DNA from: Candidatus Melainabacteria bacterium
GTDB lineage: Bacteria > Cyanobacteriota > Vampirovibrionia > Obscuribacterales > Obscuribacteraceae
Direction of reading: 5' to 3'
Length of the DNA stretch: 64,000 nt
Assembly: GCA_003242885.1 (NCBI GenBank)
Contig: QKMZ01000005.1
Coordinates: 186,001-250,000 of the forward strand
Under the pieces are notes generated by a model. It had not been told where the DNA came from, searched no databases, and saw only the letters and a list, made by a program, of their open reading frames with translations. Positions 28,203 through 35,853 of this stretch are shown piece by piece. How positions within the stretch are numbered: position 1 is the first letter of the stretch; the number at the start of each line of letters is the position of its first letter. Position numbers and translations under genes: made by a program.

Positions 28203-28832
28203 ATGAAAAATTTGTCTATGTCTACCAAAACACATTCAATTTCCAGAGCACCTTTTCTCTCGCTAGTTTTGTGTTTTTACGCAAGCTCTGCTTGTCTGGC
28301 GCAGGGTTTAACGATGGATGAAATGATTCGTATGACTGGTAGTAATAGCCCTCATTTGCACGCCCTTCAATCAAGTAATTCAGCGCAAGGCTTTCGGAAC
28401 CAAGGTTATGGGCAAGTTCCACAAAGCGCATATTCTGCTAATCGCGGTATGCAGTATGCGTATGACTTAAATTCTGCCTCCAGTGCTAGAGCTTCATCCG
28501 GTGCCTACGGTGAGTCCGGTAATTCGACTGCCAATGGTTATTACTATGCTCAGCAAGACAGCGATCAGTATGACTATCAAGGCACGACAAGTAATCAAAG
28601 CCCCATTTCTAGAGGTGGTTTGCCCGCAGCCACAACCGCTGTTCAAAGCCTTGAAGGTTCTTTTGGAAAGCGTTTTGGTACTACTGAAATTAAGTCCGCT
28701 AATTTTACTTATGGCTTTTCGAAGGGCACTAAAAGAGCTTACAGAGGCGTTTCTGGAAACAGAGCTATGAGAGGAGTTGCTTTGCCTCCTGTTTCTACTG
28801 CATCAGTGGATATCAACACTGTTGACCGTTGA
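28203..28832 (+). CDS. Secreted Ser/Tyr/Gln-rich protein
   Basis: A 209-residue protein with a Sec signal (FLSLVLCFYASSACLAQG, cleavage near residue 34). The mature part is low in charge and rich in Ser, Gly, Tyr, Gln and Asn (for example YYYAQQDSDQYDYQGTTSNQS), which suggests a disordered or adhesive surface protein. GGAGAG lies 7 nt before the ATG. It is the only clearly exported product in the 24-32 kb cluster, and its promoter is the third copy of the shared element. No family was recognised. Confidence 0.75.
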   Translation: MKNLSMSTKTHSISRAPFLSLVLCFYASSACLAQGLTMDEMIRMTGSNSPHLHALQSSNSAQGFRNQGYGQVPQSAYSANRGMQYAYDLNSASSARASSGAYGESGNSTANGYYYAQQDSDQYDYQGTTSNQSPISRGGLPAATTAVQSLEGSFGKRFGTTEIKSANFTYGFSKGTKRAYRGVSGNRAMRGVALPPVSTASVDINTVDR

Positions 28833-28843
28833 TGCCTGACCGC

Positions 28844-28882
28844 TGTCTCTTTTGAGACAACTTCTACAGTCTCTTCTGAGAC
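28844..28882. promoter_or_regulatory. Pair of small hairpins repeated at 24 nt
   Basis: TGTCTC-TTTT-GAGACA (28844-28859) is followed 24 nt later by GTCTC-TTCT-GAGAC (28869-28882). Both lie between the secreted protein and the EF-hand gene. There is no T-run, so they may be operators or RNA-stability elements rather than terminators. Confidence 0.45.
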
Positions 28883-28914
28883 AGTTTCTCCATTTCGTCA
28901 TACCGAGGTGAATG

Positions 28915-30165
28915 ATGAACGACAAGAATCAAGAGAAAAAAATCGAACGAAAAGAAGACAAGGAGCGCGATGCATCGACCGAAAAAATGTGCGAGGAAAG
29001 TCGTCAGAATAACGAGAAAGATTTAAATAGAGACTCGCGAATAACCTCACAGCAAACAGTTAATAAGCAATTCGATCAGGACAATCCCTTTACCATTGAA
29101 GACGTCAAAGCTAAACAAATTTCCGACCGTGTCCAACAAGCACAGGAATATTTAGCGCTGAGTCGAAATCTATCTCAAGCTGATTCTGATGGAGATGGCA
29201 CCCTTTCTAAAGACGAATTGATAGTGTTCAGCAATGATGCAAATGCTGACATGAATGCCCGCCGTGGAGCACAAAGTGTACTCGATCGCTACGATCGAGT
29301 TGCTGCACTGGACAGAGATACACATTACTGGGAAAGTGCAAACGTGAGCACCTCGGATCTAGGGAAGCTTTCTACTGAGCGAATGATCGAAGCTGGTCAG
29401 ATGCGTGGACTTCAAGCTTTTGACAAGGATGGCGATGGCACAGCAACTCGTGATGAACTTTATGACGCTGCCAACAATTCACAAACCGAAGAAGATCGCA
29501 AGATAGCTTACGTACTCTACGGTCGTGATGATTTGTCCCACAATGTGGCTGATGAAAATTGGGGTTCCGGTAACGACCGAGGTATTACTCAGCGCGACTT
29601 GGATTTTGAAGTAAAAACATTCAAGAGCGAAGCAAGTTATGACAATCTCGAATGTACGGAAGCTTTGAATTCCTTTCCCTCGCTCAAAAACTCTGGAATG
29701 CGCCCAGAAGATCTCAAATCGATCATCGACAACGAAAATAGAAAACGCGGTGTTGATGACTGGTTTCAAGACAATGTTGGTCAGCCTTGGGGCGACCCTA
29801 CAGTAGGCGAAGCGCAAATCAAAAAGTCGACTATTGCGCAGCTAAAGAAAGACTATCCGCAGGTTGCAGAGCTCGATGAGTACGATCCCAGGAACGCACC
29901 GATGTTTGCTGCTGCATATTTGGCAAACCAGCGAGAGCGCCTGATTGCCGGTGAGTACGGCAGTGGTGAAGCAGTATTTCGCTCACAAGGTAAGAACGGC
30001 TTGGCTGATCGCTATCGTGATATGCAGCAAGATTGGAACAGTAACGACCCAGAGCGCATGCGCCGAGCGCTAATTCAGTCGTACAACCCCGGCTCCCCTA
30101 ACGCGGATCACTACGATGTAATTGTTTCTCAGTCCAATTCACGCCCGGTAATTGCTGCGGCATAA
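28915..30165 (+). CDS. EF-hand calcium-binding protein
   Basis: About 416 residues. Two canonical 12-residue EF-hand loops are intact: DSDGDGTLSKDE (about residue 91) and DKDGDGTATRDE (about residue 173), each with acidic residues at 1, 3, 5 and Glu at 12, so calcium binding is likely. A third region, NWGSGNDRGITQRDL, is degenerate. The N-terminal 60 residues are highly charged and probably disordered. The C-terminal part contains VGEAQIKKSTIAQLKKDYPQ and a stretch (residues 280-410) that resembles a lysozyme-like or phage-structural helical domain, but I cannot confirm that. No signal peptide. ATGATG occurs at the start; 28915 has the better spacing to GAGGTG. No promoter of its own is clear, so it may be read from 28.1 kb. 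Confidence 0.8.
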   Translation: MNDKNQEKKIERKEDKERDASTEKMCEESRQNNEKDLNRDSRITSQQTVNKQFDQDNPFTIEDVKAKQISDRVQQAQEYLALSRNLSQADSDGDGTLSKDELIVFSNDANADMNARRGAQSVLDRYDRVAALDRDTHYWESANVSTSDLGKLSTERMIEAGQMRGLQAFDKDGDGTATRDELYDAANNSQTEEDRKIAYVLYGRDDLSHNVADENWGSGNDRGITQRDLDFEVKTFKSEASYDNLECTEALNSFPSLKNSGMRPEDLKSIIDNENRKRGVDDWFQDNVGQPWGDPTVGEAQIKKSTIAQLKKDYPQVAELDEYDPRNAPMFAAAYLANQRERLIAGEYGSGEAVFRSQGKNGLADRYRDMQQDWNSNDPERMRRALIQSYNPGSPNADHYDVIVSQSNSRPVIAAA

Positions 30166-30292
30166 CCACAATGTTGATTTGCAACTTCATAACATTTGAT
30201 GAGTATGGTAGTTGCATCGGACAGCGCAAGTTTCCTGAGAAAGTAAGAAACACCTAGCAGACGCGTCTGAAAGAATTACAGGATGAGCAAAG

Positions 30293-30316
30293 TGTCGGCG
30301 AAAGCCGGCATTTTTG
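30293..30316 (+). terminator. Intrinsic terminator after the EF-hand gene
   Basis: TGTCGGC / GCCGGCA stem with a GAAA tetraloop followed by TTTTTG, 128 nt after the stop codon. Confidence 0.85.
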
Positions 30317-30357
30317 TTGTGATGCGGAAGTCTATAAGAGCATGCTCGCTAAATTCT

Positions 30358-30519
30358 TCACTGCTTGAGCTGCTTTTTCGTCCTTTCGGTTTCATTGAGA
30401 ACGTAATCGACTATGTCAACGCCGAAGCGCTTCACGATCCATGAGGCCCGCTTTCTCTGTATGATCGCGAAGACTGCTTTCGAGAGAGCCCATTGGAAAA
30501 CCTGTTGAAACTGTAAGAG
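30358..30519 (-). pseudogene. Remnant of a protein-coding gene
   Basis: A 53-residue open stretch on the minus strand reads like a real protein end (ALSKAVFAIIQRKRASW, then IVKRFGVDIVDYVLNETER) and stops at TGA. There is no usable start: an in-frame stop precedes it and no ATG, GTG or TTG with a ribosome-binding site is available at the front. It looks like the C-terminal piece of a decayed gene. The family is unknown. Confidence 0.35.
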
Positions 30520-30538
30520 TCAACTACTTATAGCAGAA

Positions 30539-30674
30539 TTCAGAACTCGTCCTGGCAGTTCAGAACTCGTACTGGCAGTTTAGAACTCATACTGGCAGTT
30601 TAGAACTGTTCGTCGCCGAGTCTCTAAGTGTTCGTTGCCGAGTTCAGAAGTGTTTGTGGCGAGGTTCAAACTTG
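30539..30674. repeat. Direct repeats of 20 and 22 bp
   Basis: Three 20-bp units of the type TTCAGAACTCGTACTGGCAG (30539, 30559, 30579) run into three 22-bp units of the type AGTGTTCGTTGCCGAG (30599, 30621, 30643) and a partial one. The second half shares GTTCGTTGCCGAG-like wording with the array at 32571-32653. No spacer-repeat pattern of a CRISPR is present. Confidence 0.75.
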
Positions 30675-30722
30675 TTTTTAACACCGTAAAGAATCGTCTC
30701 CAACCATAGAGCCATTGCAAAA

Positions 30723-30753
30723 GAGAAGAGAGCGCTTTTGACGCTCTCTTCTC
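30723..30753 (-). terminator. Intrinsic terminator of the LysM/EF-hand gene
   Basis: A 12-bp stem (GAGAAGAGAGCG / CGCTCTCTTCTC) with a 7-nt loop; on the minus strand it is followed by TTTTG. It lies 29 nt after the stop codon of the gene at 30782. Confidence 0.88.
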
Positions 30754-30781
30754 CACTCATATCCTGTGAAAAATTTGTTGC

Positions 30782-32230
30782 TTATCCCTTCCAGGTCTGG
30801 CTGTCTTGCTGTGTCATAACTCCATCGTGTCTTTCGGTTCTGTCTCCAGTCTTCGGATTGACGGTAACTGTTGAGCGTCTTTCAAGTTCAGCTTTTATTT
30901 GAACGAGAGCTTTTTTCTCCCTTTCGATCTGTTGTTTTTCAGCATCATTTGCTGGTTGTTTTGTTTCCAATTCCTTCTCGTACTTTGCTACGTCAGGAAT
31001 GCTGATGGTGCCGTCATAACCGGAGACTTTCAGGAAGAATGCTTCATCAGATTTCAACAATTCCTTGGCGTCTTGCTTGTCTTTTTCTTCAGCGGCTTTC
31101 TTCTGCTCCATCTCTACTTTCTGTTGCTCAAGCTCTTTTTCCTTTCGGGCGGCTTGAGTTTCACTGTCTGTCCAGGAAGTGAGATCTCCCTTCGTAATGC
31201 CGTCGTTCTCGTCCCATGTTTCGTCGTCGTTGAATTCTTCGATATCTCCACGCTTCGATGCCAATTCTTTCAAGTATGCGTCGTGGTTAGCGTTTTTGCC
31301 GATTGTCTTGTTGACTCGGTATTCGTTGATTTCAGTTTCGGTGAGATAGTGGTCTCCGTCCTTGTCGATGTCATCGAAAACGGTGTCCTTTGTTTCGCCC
31401 TTGCTGAGCATCCATTTTTGCTCTTGCAGCAGGAAGTCTTTGCGCTGGTCTGGTCCAACTTGTTGCTCTTGCTCACATGGCGTCTTGTTCTCTGTCTTGT
31501 TTTCGGTTTTATTCTCTGTATTTTCAGTTTTGTTTTCGGTCTTGTTTTCTGTTTTATTCTCTGTGTTTTCAGTTTTGTTTTCCGTCTTATTTTCAGTTTT
31601 GTTTTCCGTTTTGTTTTCAGTCTTGCTTTCAGTCTTGTTTTCGGCGTCCTTGGTTTCAGCTGCTTTTCTTGCTTCTGCTATTGCTGTTGCGGAGTCCGCC
31701 GGCAATTTGAGCGTATCTCGTCCTTCCTTGATTCTGTTGGGGTCTTTTAGCTGAGGATTTTCTTTAATGATTTTGTTCATCTCGTTGTAGACTTCAAGCG
31801 AGGACGCTTGCTTGCCCGGGTTTTTCTCAGCGCAGATTTTTTCTGCGATTCCCCAAACAGTGTCGCCTTTGCTGACTTCGTAAACCGCGTTTCCATCCTT
31901 GTCTAGCTTGAAGTCAATGTTTTTCGACTGGGTCTTTTCTGCTTCTTTTTCGCTGGTGCTAAAGTTGCTCTGCTTGTTAAACTCGACTGTCTTTCCTTCT
32001 GGGTTGCTGAATTCCATATTCCCGTCAGCATCAATTTGGACGAATGACAATCCTTTCAATGCTGCAATGTCGTTGTTCTTGTCAGCAATTTGTTTGTTGA
32101 ATTCATCTTTGTTCTTTGGGTCTTTTAGTAAGGTAGAAACCTCTTCATAAGCCGCTGTAATTTCCTTTTGATCTTTCTTTTCGTTAACGGCTGTTTCGAG
32201 TTTAGAAACACTTTCTGTTACTGACGGCAT
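30782..32230 (-). CDS. LysM and EF-hand protein with KTEN repeats, no signal peptide
   Basis: A 482-residue acidic protein. An N-terminal helical part is followed by LysM (116-178: YEVSKGDTVWGIAEKI … RDTLKLP), then an Ala/Lys-rich helix, a low-complexity run of KTEN/TENK repeats (about 199-250), a canonical EF-hand loop DKDGDHYLTETE (about 288), a degenerate one (DENDGITKGDL), and a long charged coiled coil to the end. So it combines wall binding with calcium binding, yet shows no export signal. It is on the strand opposite to its relatives and is preceded by the fourth copy of the shared promoter element (32304-32335). The start ATG at 32230 has GGAG about 10 nt upstream. Confidence 0.85.
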   Translation of the reverse strand: MPSVTESVSKLETAVNEKKDQKEITAAYEEVSTLLKDPKNKDEFNKQIADKNNDIAALKGLSFVQIDADGNMEFSNPEGKTVEFNKQSNFSTSEKEAEKTQSKNIDFKLDKDGNAVYEVSKGDTVWGIAEKICAEKNPGKQASSLEVYNEMNKIIKENPQLKDPNRIKEGRDTLKLPADSATAIAEARKAAETKDAENKTESKTENKTENKTENKTENKTENTENKTENKTENKTENTENKTENKTENKTPCEQEQQVGPDQRKDFLLQEQKWMLSKGETKDTVFDDIDKDGDHYLTETEINEYRVNKTIGKNANHDAYLKELASKRGDIEEFNDDETWDENDGITKGDLTSWTDSETQAARKEKELEQQKVEMEQKKAAEEKDKQDAKELLKSDEAFFLKVSGYDGTISIPDVAKYEKELETKQPANDAEKQQIEREKKALVQIKAELERRSTVTVNPKTGDRTERHDGVMTQQDSQTWKG

Positions 32231-32303
32231 AGAAACGTTCTCCAGGCAAAGGATGTGAGTGAAAAGTGCTGTTTCATTTGTGACTGCACTCTCGATGGTG
32301 CAA

Positions 32304-32335
32304 ACATTACTCGCGGAATGTTTTGGAACTGTTAA
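32304..32335 (-). promoter_or_regulatory. Shared-architecture promoter (TTAAC direct repeat), minus strand
   Basis: On the minus strand TTAAC (from 32335) and AAAAC (from 32324) are 11 bp apart, and TAATGT (32309-32304) starts exactly 15 bp after the second. It has the same geometry as the three plus-strand promoters at 25.5, 26.7 and 28.1 kb. Confidence 0.6.
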
Positions 32336-32466
32336 ATGACGATCGTTCTTTCACTTGCCCGCAAACTTCCACAAAGTTTCAGGCGACTTCCAGAAAAGGG
32401 ACGGGAAGTGCCTTCTAGCAGAGCCTCTTTCAATGCCTCTTTCAAAGTCTTCCAGAAAAGACGAAA

Positions 32467-32484
32467 GCTCACTTTTCAGTGAGC
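32467..32484. other. Small hairpin in divergent intergenic region
   Basis: GCTCACT-TTTC-AGTGAGC, a 7-bp perfect stem. No T-run follows. It lies among near-duplicate CTTCCAGAAAAG motifs (32389 and 32451). Confidence 0.4.
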
Positions 32485-32570
32485 CTCATCCTTCTTCCCA
32501 AAGACTGTTTTTAATGGATAACTTCGAACAGAGTGAAAAGTAGCAAGGGGGGAGAGGTTTTTTTTCGAGA

Positions 32571-32653
32571 TTGTTCTCGATTTGTTCCTCGGATTGTTCG
32601 GCTCTGTTCCGAAGTTGTTCTGAGAATACATTTGAGTTGTTGCCGAGTTGTTA
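32571..32653. repeat. Helically phased TTGTTC array
   Basis: TTGTTC or close variants start at 32571, 32582, 32594, 32604, 32615, 32637 and 32648, i.e. steps of 11, 12, 10, 11, 22 and 11 bp, with the units often followed by CTCGG or CCGAG. It sits between the divergent LysM/EF-hand and TPR genes. The phasing of one helical turn suggests a cooperative DNA-binding protein. Confidence 0.6.
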
Positions 32654-32728
32654 ATCGTTTCGCCCTGAATTTCGTCCGTCGGGTCGGGAATTCATCTTTT
32701 AATCCGCGAGGTTTATCTACCAGCGGGC

Positions 32729-32760
32729 ATAACTCCACATAAGTAATAAGGCCATAGATA
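32729..32760 (+). promoter_or_regulatory. Weak candidate promoter of the large TPR gene
   Basis: ATAAC (32729) and TAAGT (32740) are 11 bp apart, with TAGATA 15 bp after the second. This repeats the spacing of the shared promoters with poorer half-sites. Confidence 0.25.
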
Positions 32761-32788
32761 CAGAAGATTAAGCGTCCGGGGATTTGTA

Positions 32789-35149
32789 ATGCAGGCTGGG
32801 CAGCAAAGTACTAAGGCTATGGCATTGGCTGACGATGGCATCGCGCTGTACAAAGCTGGACGTTTCTCCGAAGCACAGAGGACATTCCAAACTGCTGTGC
32901 GCTACGGACGCGAAGAATCTCTGGGACGACAGCAGATGTGCCAGTTGCTCAATAATCTTGCGGTCGTCCACATCAGTCTTTCAAAATACCTTGATGCCGA
33001 AAGTAACTTAAAGGAGGCTTTCGCACTGCTGGACCATGCGGATGCAAAAGCGGAGTCAGGGACTAAACTCACCCGAGCCCTTTTGCTCAACACTTTCGTC
33101 AATCTCTGGTATGTGCACAATCAGTACGCCAAGATGGAAGACGGGCTCAATGAGGCGCTTGAGCTGCTGAAGGAAGAGAACAAACTGCTTTATGCGGGCG
33201 AGATGCTCTGGCAAATCGCTGTGCTCCGGCATGAAAGAGCGCTGCTAGAAGAAGGAAGCGAGGCGGTAAACCGCCTGGAGAGCCTCTATAAGGAGTATGC
33301 CGAGAATAGGACTCAAGCGAATACGCGCGCATACCGCGATGAGGCTTGCTGCGGCTGGCCGCGCTTTGGATTCGGGTGGGACGAAAAGGTCTATTTTGAT
33401 GACGTCGAAAAAGAGTCTGCGGTAAAGATTTCGATGTTGCGTGCAGGGTTTTCGCAAGCTTTGGCTGAGGCGAAAGAGCATTGCCAGAATGGACTCGACC
33501 TTTGCGCCGAGTTAGACTCAGAGCCTGCGTTCTATCTGGCGCGGCTTTTGGCGATTAAGAGTGACCTGTCTCGTGATTCCGATGAGCGAACAAAGGCTCA
33601 TGAACTGGCTCGCGAGGCGCTGGAGGTTGCGGAGAAATTGTATGGACGCGAGCATCCTGCTGTGGCTGGGTATTTGCTAAAGACGGTCGCTGCTCGTGTT
33701 TTCCTGGAAGAGCGCTCTCAGTACGAGCCCATGGTGGCGCGAGCCCTGGAGATCATGATCAATGGATTTGGCGAGCGGCACTACAGTACGGCACGTGCGC
33801 TCATTATGTCGTCTGATTTCATGGCATTGCAGGGAATGGGTCAAAACATTCTCTTGGAGCGAGAACAGCTCATAAAGCGCGGTATCGATACTCTCGGCGA
33901 CTTGCTGGAGCCCACTCACCCTGATCTTGTGAAAGCTGAAGTGTCTCTGGCTGAAATCTATCGTGCCACCGGACGCCTCGATGAAGCCGAATCGATGCTG
34001 AAGGATGCTATCGACAAGCTAGATGGACAACCGGAGTCGATTCAGTTGCTTTTGAACATTCGACGCACCCTGATCAATTTCTACATGCGTCTTGGCCGCG
34101 ACGATGAGCTGATGAAGTGCCTTCTTACTCAGAAAGAGCAGATCAGTGAGTTGAGTATGACCAAGCCTCAACGTGTCGGTCGCATGATGGAGCTAGCGTA
34201 TGACTTTAGCTCAATCGGTAAATTCGATTATGCAGAAGAGCTGTTGAAGCGAGGGCTTTGTCTGAGCTCCGATGGTGATGACTGGTACAAAGCTTTCGTT
34301 ATGAAACTCGCCCAACTATATGCAGATTCCGGGCGCGAAGAAGAGGCGCGCTCAATTCTTGCCACTATCAAGGTTGCAGAAGGCAACTCATCGAACGCGC
34401 TTCAAGAGCGCTTCAAGATTGCGAGCATCTTGTGTGTGTTCGATCCAGATGAAGCAATGAAGCGAGCACAGGAGGTGTTTGACACCGCTTGCGAAAAGTT
34501 GCCTGAATGCGCGCAACCATTTGGCTTTGCCGCAGCGCTGCTAATCGAAGAATACCTTCGCACCGACCGGCTTGATGATGCGCACAGAATCAGTAACGTC
34601 CTTATGACTCACAAAAACTCTATGGGATTGATGGGCATCACTTCGATTCCTGTGTTCTTGAGGGGTATTGCTTCGGCCTTCTCGGAGAAGCGGGACAAGC
34701 GTGCAGAGGCAATGTATGAAAAGGCCGTGGCGGCGGCGGAGGATGTTTCCGGTTTTCAGCCAGAAGTGCTGGAATACACGCTTGGCGATTGTGCCGAGTT
34801 TTACGTCAATATCAATCAGGCTGAGAAAGCCGAGAAGGTCTTGCGCCGGCTATCGGCTCTCAGACTCGACCTTTACGGTGAGAAAAACCTCGAGTATGCC
34901 GGAACATTGCTAGGCTTGTCAGCGATTCAGCATGAACTTAGAAAGAGTAAAGAAGCGGACGCCATGAGCGAGAAGGCTGTCGCAATTTTGGAAGAATTGG
35001 ACGCTGAAGCCGAACTTCTAATAAAGGCGCTCGAATTACGGGTTGCCATTTTGCGCCAGCAGAATCGGCATCTGGATGCCAGTGCCGCTGAGGATAGGAA
35101 GAAGGCTTTGCTTAGGGTCCAGCGCCAAAAGCCTGCGGGTGGGAGCTAG
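32789..35149 (+). CDS. Large TPR-repeat protein, cytoplasmic
   Basis: A 786-residue all-helical protein made largely of tetratricopeptide repeats: for example ALADDGIALYKAGRFSEAQ, LNNLAVVHISLSKYLDAES, LAEIYRATGRLDEAESML, ELAYDFSSIGKFDYAEELL and KLAQLYADSGREEEARSIL. TPRs mediate protein-protein contacts. There is no signal peptide, no membrane segment and no enzymatic motif. The ATG at 32789 has CCGGGGA about 6 nt upstream. The promoter region contains the phased TTGTTC array. The repeats with long (about 42-residue) spacing in the middle resemble the NB-ARC-linked TPR_12 type (AREALEVAEKLYGREHPAVAGYLL). The partner is unknown. Confidence 0.9.
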   Translation: MQAGQQSTKAMALADDGIALYKAGRFSEAQRTFQTAVRYGREESLGRQQMCQLLNNLAVVHISLSKYLDAESNLKEAFALLDHADAKAESGTKLTRALLLNTFVNLWYVHNQYAKMEDGLNEALELLKEENKLLYAGEMLWQIAVLRHERALLEEGSEAVNRLESLYKEYAENRTQANTRAYRDEACCGWPRFGFGWDEKVYFDDVEKESAVKISMLRAGFSQALAEAKEHCQNGLDLCAELDSEPAFYLARLLAIKSDLSRDSDERTKAHELAREALEVAEKLYGREHPAVAGYLLKTVAARVFLEERSQYEPMVARALEIMINGFGERHYSTARALIMSSDFMALQGMGQNILLEREQLIKRGIDTLGDLLEPTHPDLVKAEVSLAEIYRATGRLDEAESMLKDAIDKLDGQPESIQLLLNIRRTLINFYMRLGRDDELMKCLLTQKEQISELSMTKPQRVGRMMELAYDFSSIGKFDYAEELLKRGLCLSSDGDDWYKAFVMKLAQLYADSGREEEARSILATIKVAEGNSSNALQERFKIASILCVFDPDEAMKRAQEVFDTACEKLPECAQPFGFAAALLIEEYLRTDRLDDAHRISNVLMTHKNSMGLMGITSIPVFLRGIASAFSEKRDKRAEAMYEKAVAAAEDVSGFQPEVLEYTLGDCAEFYVNINQAEKAEKVLRRLSALRLDLYGEKNLEYAGTLLGLSAIQHELRKSKEADAMSEKAVAILEELDAEAELLIKALELRVAILRQQNRHLDASAAEDRKKALLRVQRQKPAGGS

Positions 35150-35250
35150 GTCGTCGCCTTATATAAGTAGTGAGTCTTTGGCAGCCCCAAAACTAAAACG
35201 CATCCCGCAACGACCGCGGAATGCATTGTCAGTACTGAGGTTGAAAAATA

Positions 35251-35324
35251 TGGGCCATCCTGGACTCGAACCAGGGACCTCACCCTTATCAGGGGTGCGC
35301 TCTAGCCACCTGAGCTAATAGCCC
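35251..35324 (-). tRNA. tRNA-Ile (anticodon GAU)
   Basis: A 74-nt cloverleaf: acceptor GGGCTAT / ATGGCCC, D-arm AGCTCAGGTGGCTAGAGC, anticodon loop CTGATAA (GAT), T-arm GGTTCGAGTCC. CCA is not encoded. In most bacteria this tRNA sits with tRNA-Ala in the 16S-23S spacer; here it is 25 kb away and alone. Confidence 0.97.
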
Positions 35325-35453
35325 TCAGCTGTTGACCATACTAACACCCGAGGCATTGATAAGCCAAGCCTGGGCGCACAATCACGTAAACGAAGCCTTT
35401 TTAAGAAATGCGACTGGCTGCCGGAAAGGTAAGCAGGTTGGGGTTTTTGAAGT

Positions 35454-35606
35454 TTATCGGTCGCTGCCGCGGTTGCGGACCGTTACGGTCTGGCTGAAAC
35501 CCTTGATGTCAAGCGGGAGCTCGTTTGAGACCAATGTGTAAACGAAGTACTGATTTTTGATGATGCCGTTCGGTTTGCTTGTAACGACATAAATGTATGG
35601 GTCCAT
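35454..35606 (-). CDS. Small unknown protein between two tRNA genes
   Basis: A 50-residue open frame with coding-like composition, MDPYIYVVTSKPNGIIKNQ onward, containing alternating strand-like segments (YFVYTLVSNELPLDI, FSQTVTVRNRGSDR). It is too short for usual gene finders. The ribosome-binding site is weak (AGG 11 nt upstream). It lies on the same strand as the flanking tRNA-Ala(CGC) and tRNA-Ile and could be read with them. It may be an intact small protein or the end of a decayed larger one; no family was recognised. Confidence 0.4.
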   Translation of the reverse strand: MDPYIYVVTSKPNGIIKNQYFVYTLVSNELPLDIKGFSQTVTVRNRGSDR

Positions 35607-35686
35607 GCTCAAGCGGACCTACAAACTGTTGCGACTCGTTCGTTAGCCACTATATGTGGTGCGGATTTATTGATTTTTTGAAAAAT

Positions 35687-35759
35687 TGGAGATATGGGGA
35701 TTCGAACCCCAGGCCTCACGGGTGCGATCCGTGCGCTCTACCAACTGAGCTATATCCCC
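35687..35759 (-). tRNA. tRNA-Ala (anticodon CGC)
   Basis: A 73-nt cloverleaf: acceptor GGGGATA / TATCTCC, D-arm AGCTCAGTTGGTAGAGC, anticodon loop ATCGCAC (CGC, reads GCG), T-arm GGTTCGAATCC. CCA is not encoded. It is the second alanine tRNA of the window, besides the UGC one in the rRNA unit. Confidence 0.95.
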
Positions 35760-35853
35760 AAGTTCTTTGCCAATTATAACCCGGGCTCCAGGGTGGATAG
35801 CAGTCAAGAACCAAAATCCCACTTTGCGTCCATTTTCGTGTCTAATTAGACAG

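Noticed and set aside
30899..31754. Long plus-strand frames opposite the LysM/EF-hand gene (283 and 130 codons)
   Set aside because: They mirror the Lys/Glu-rich repeats of the real gene and read as Phe/Leu/Ser/Val low complexity.
32355..32543. 62-codon plus-strand frame
   Set aside because: It covers the minus-strand promoter element and near-duplicate motifs, and has no ATG with a ribosome-binding site.
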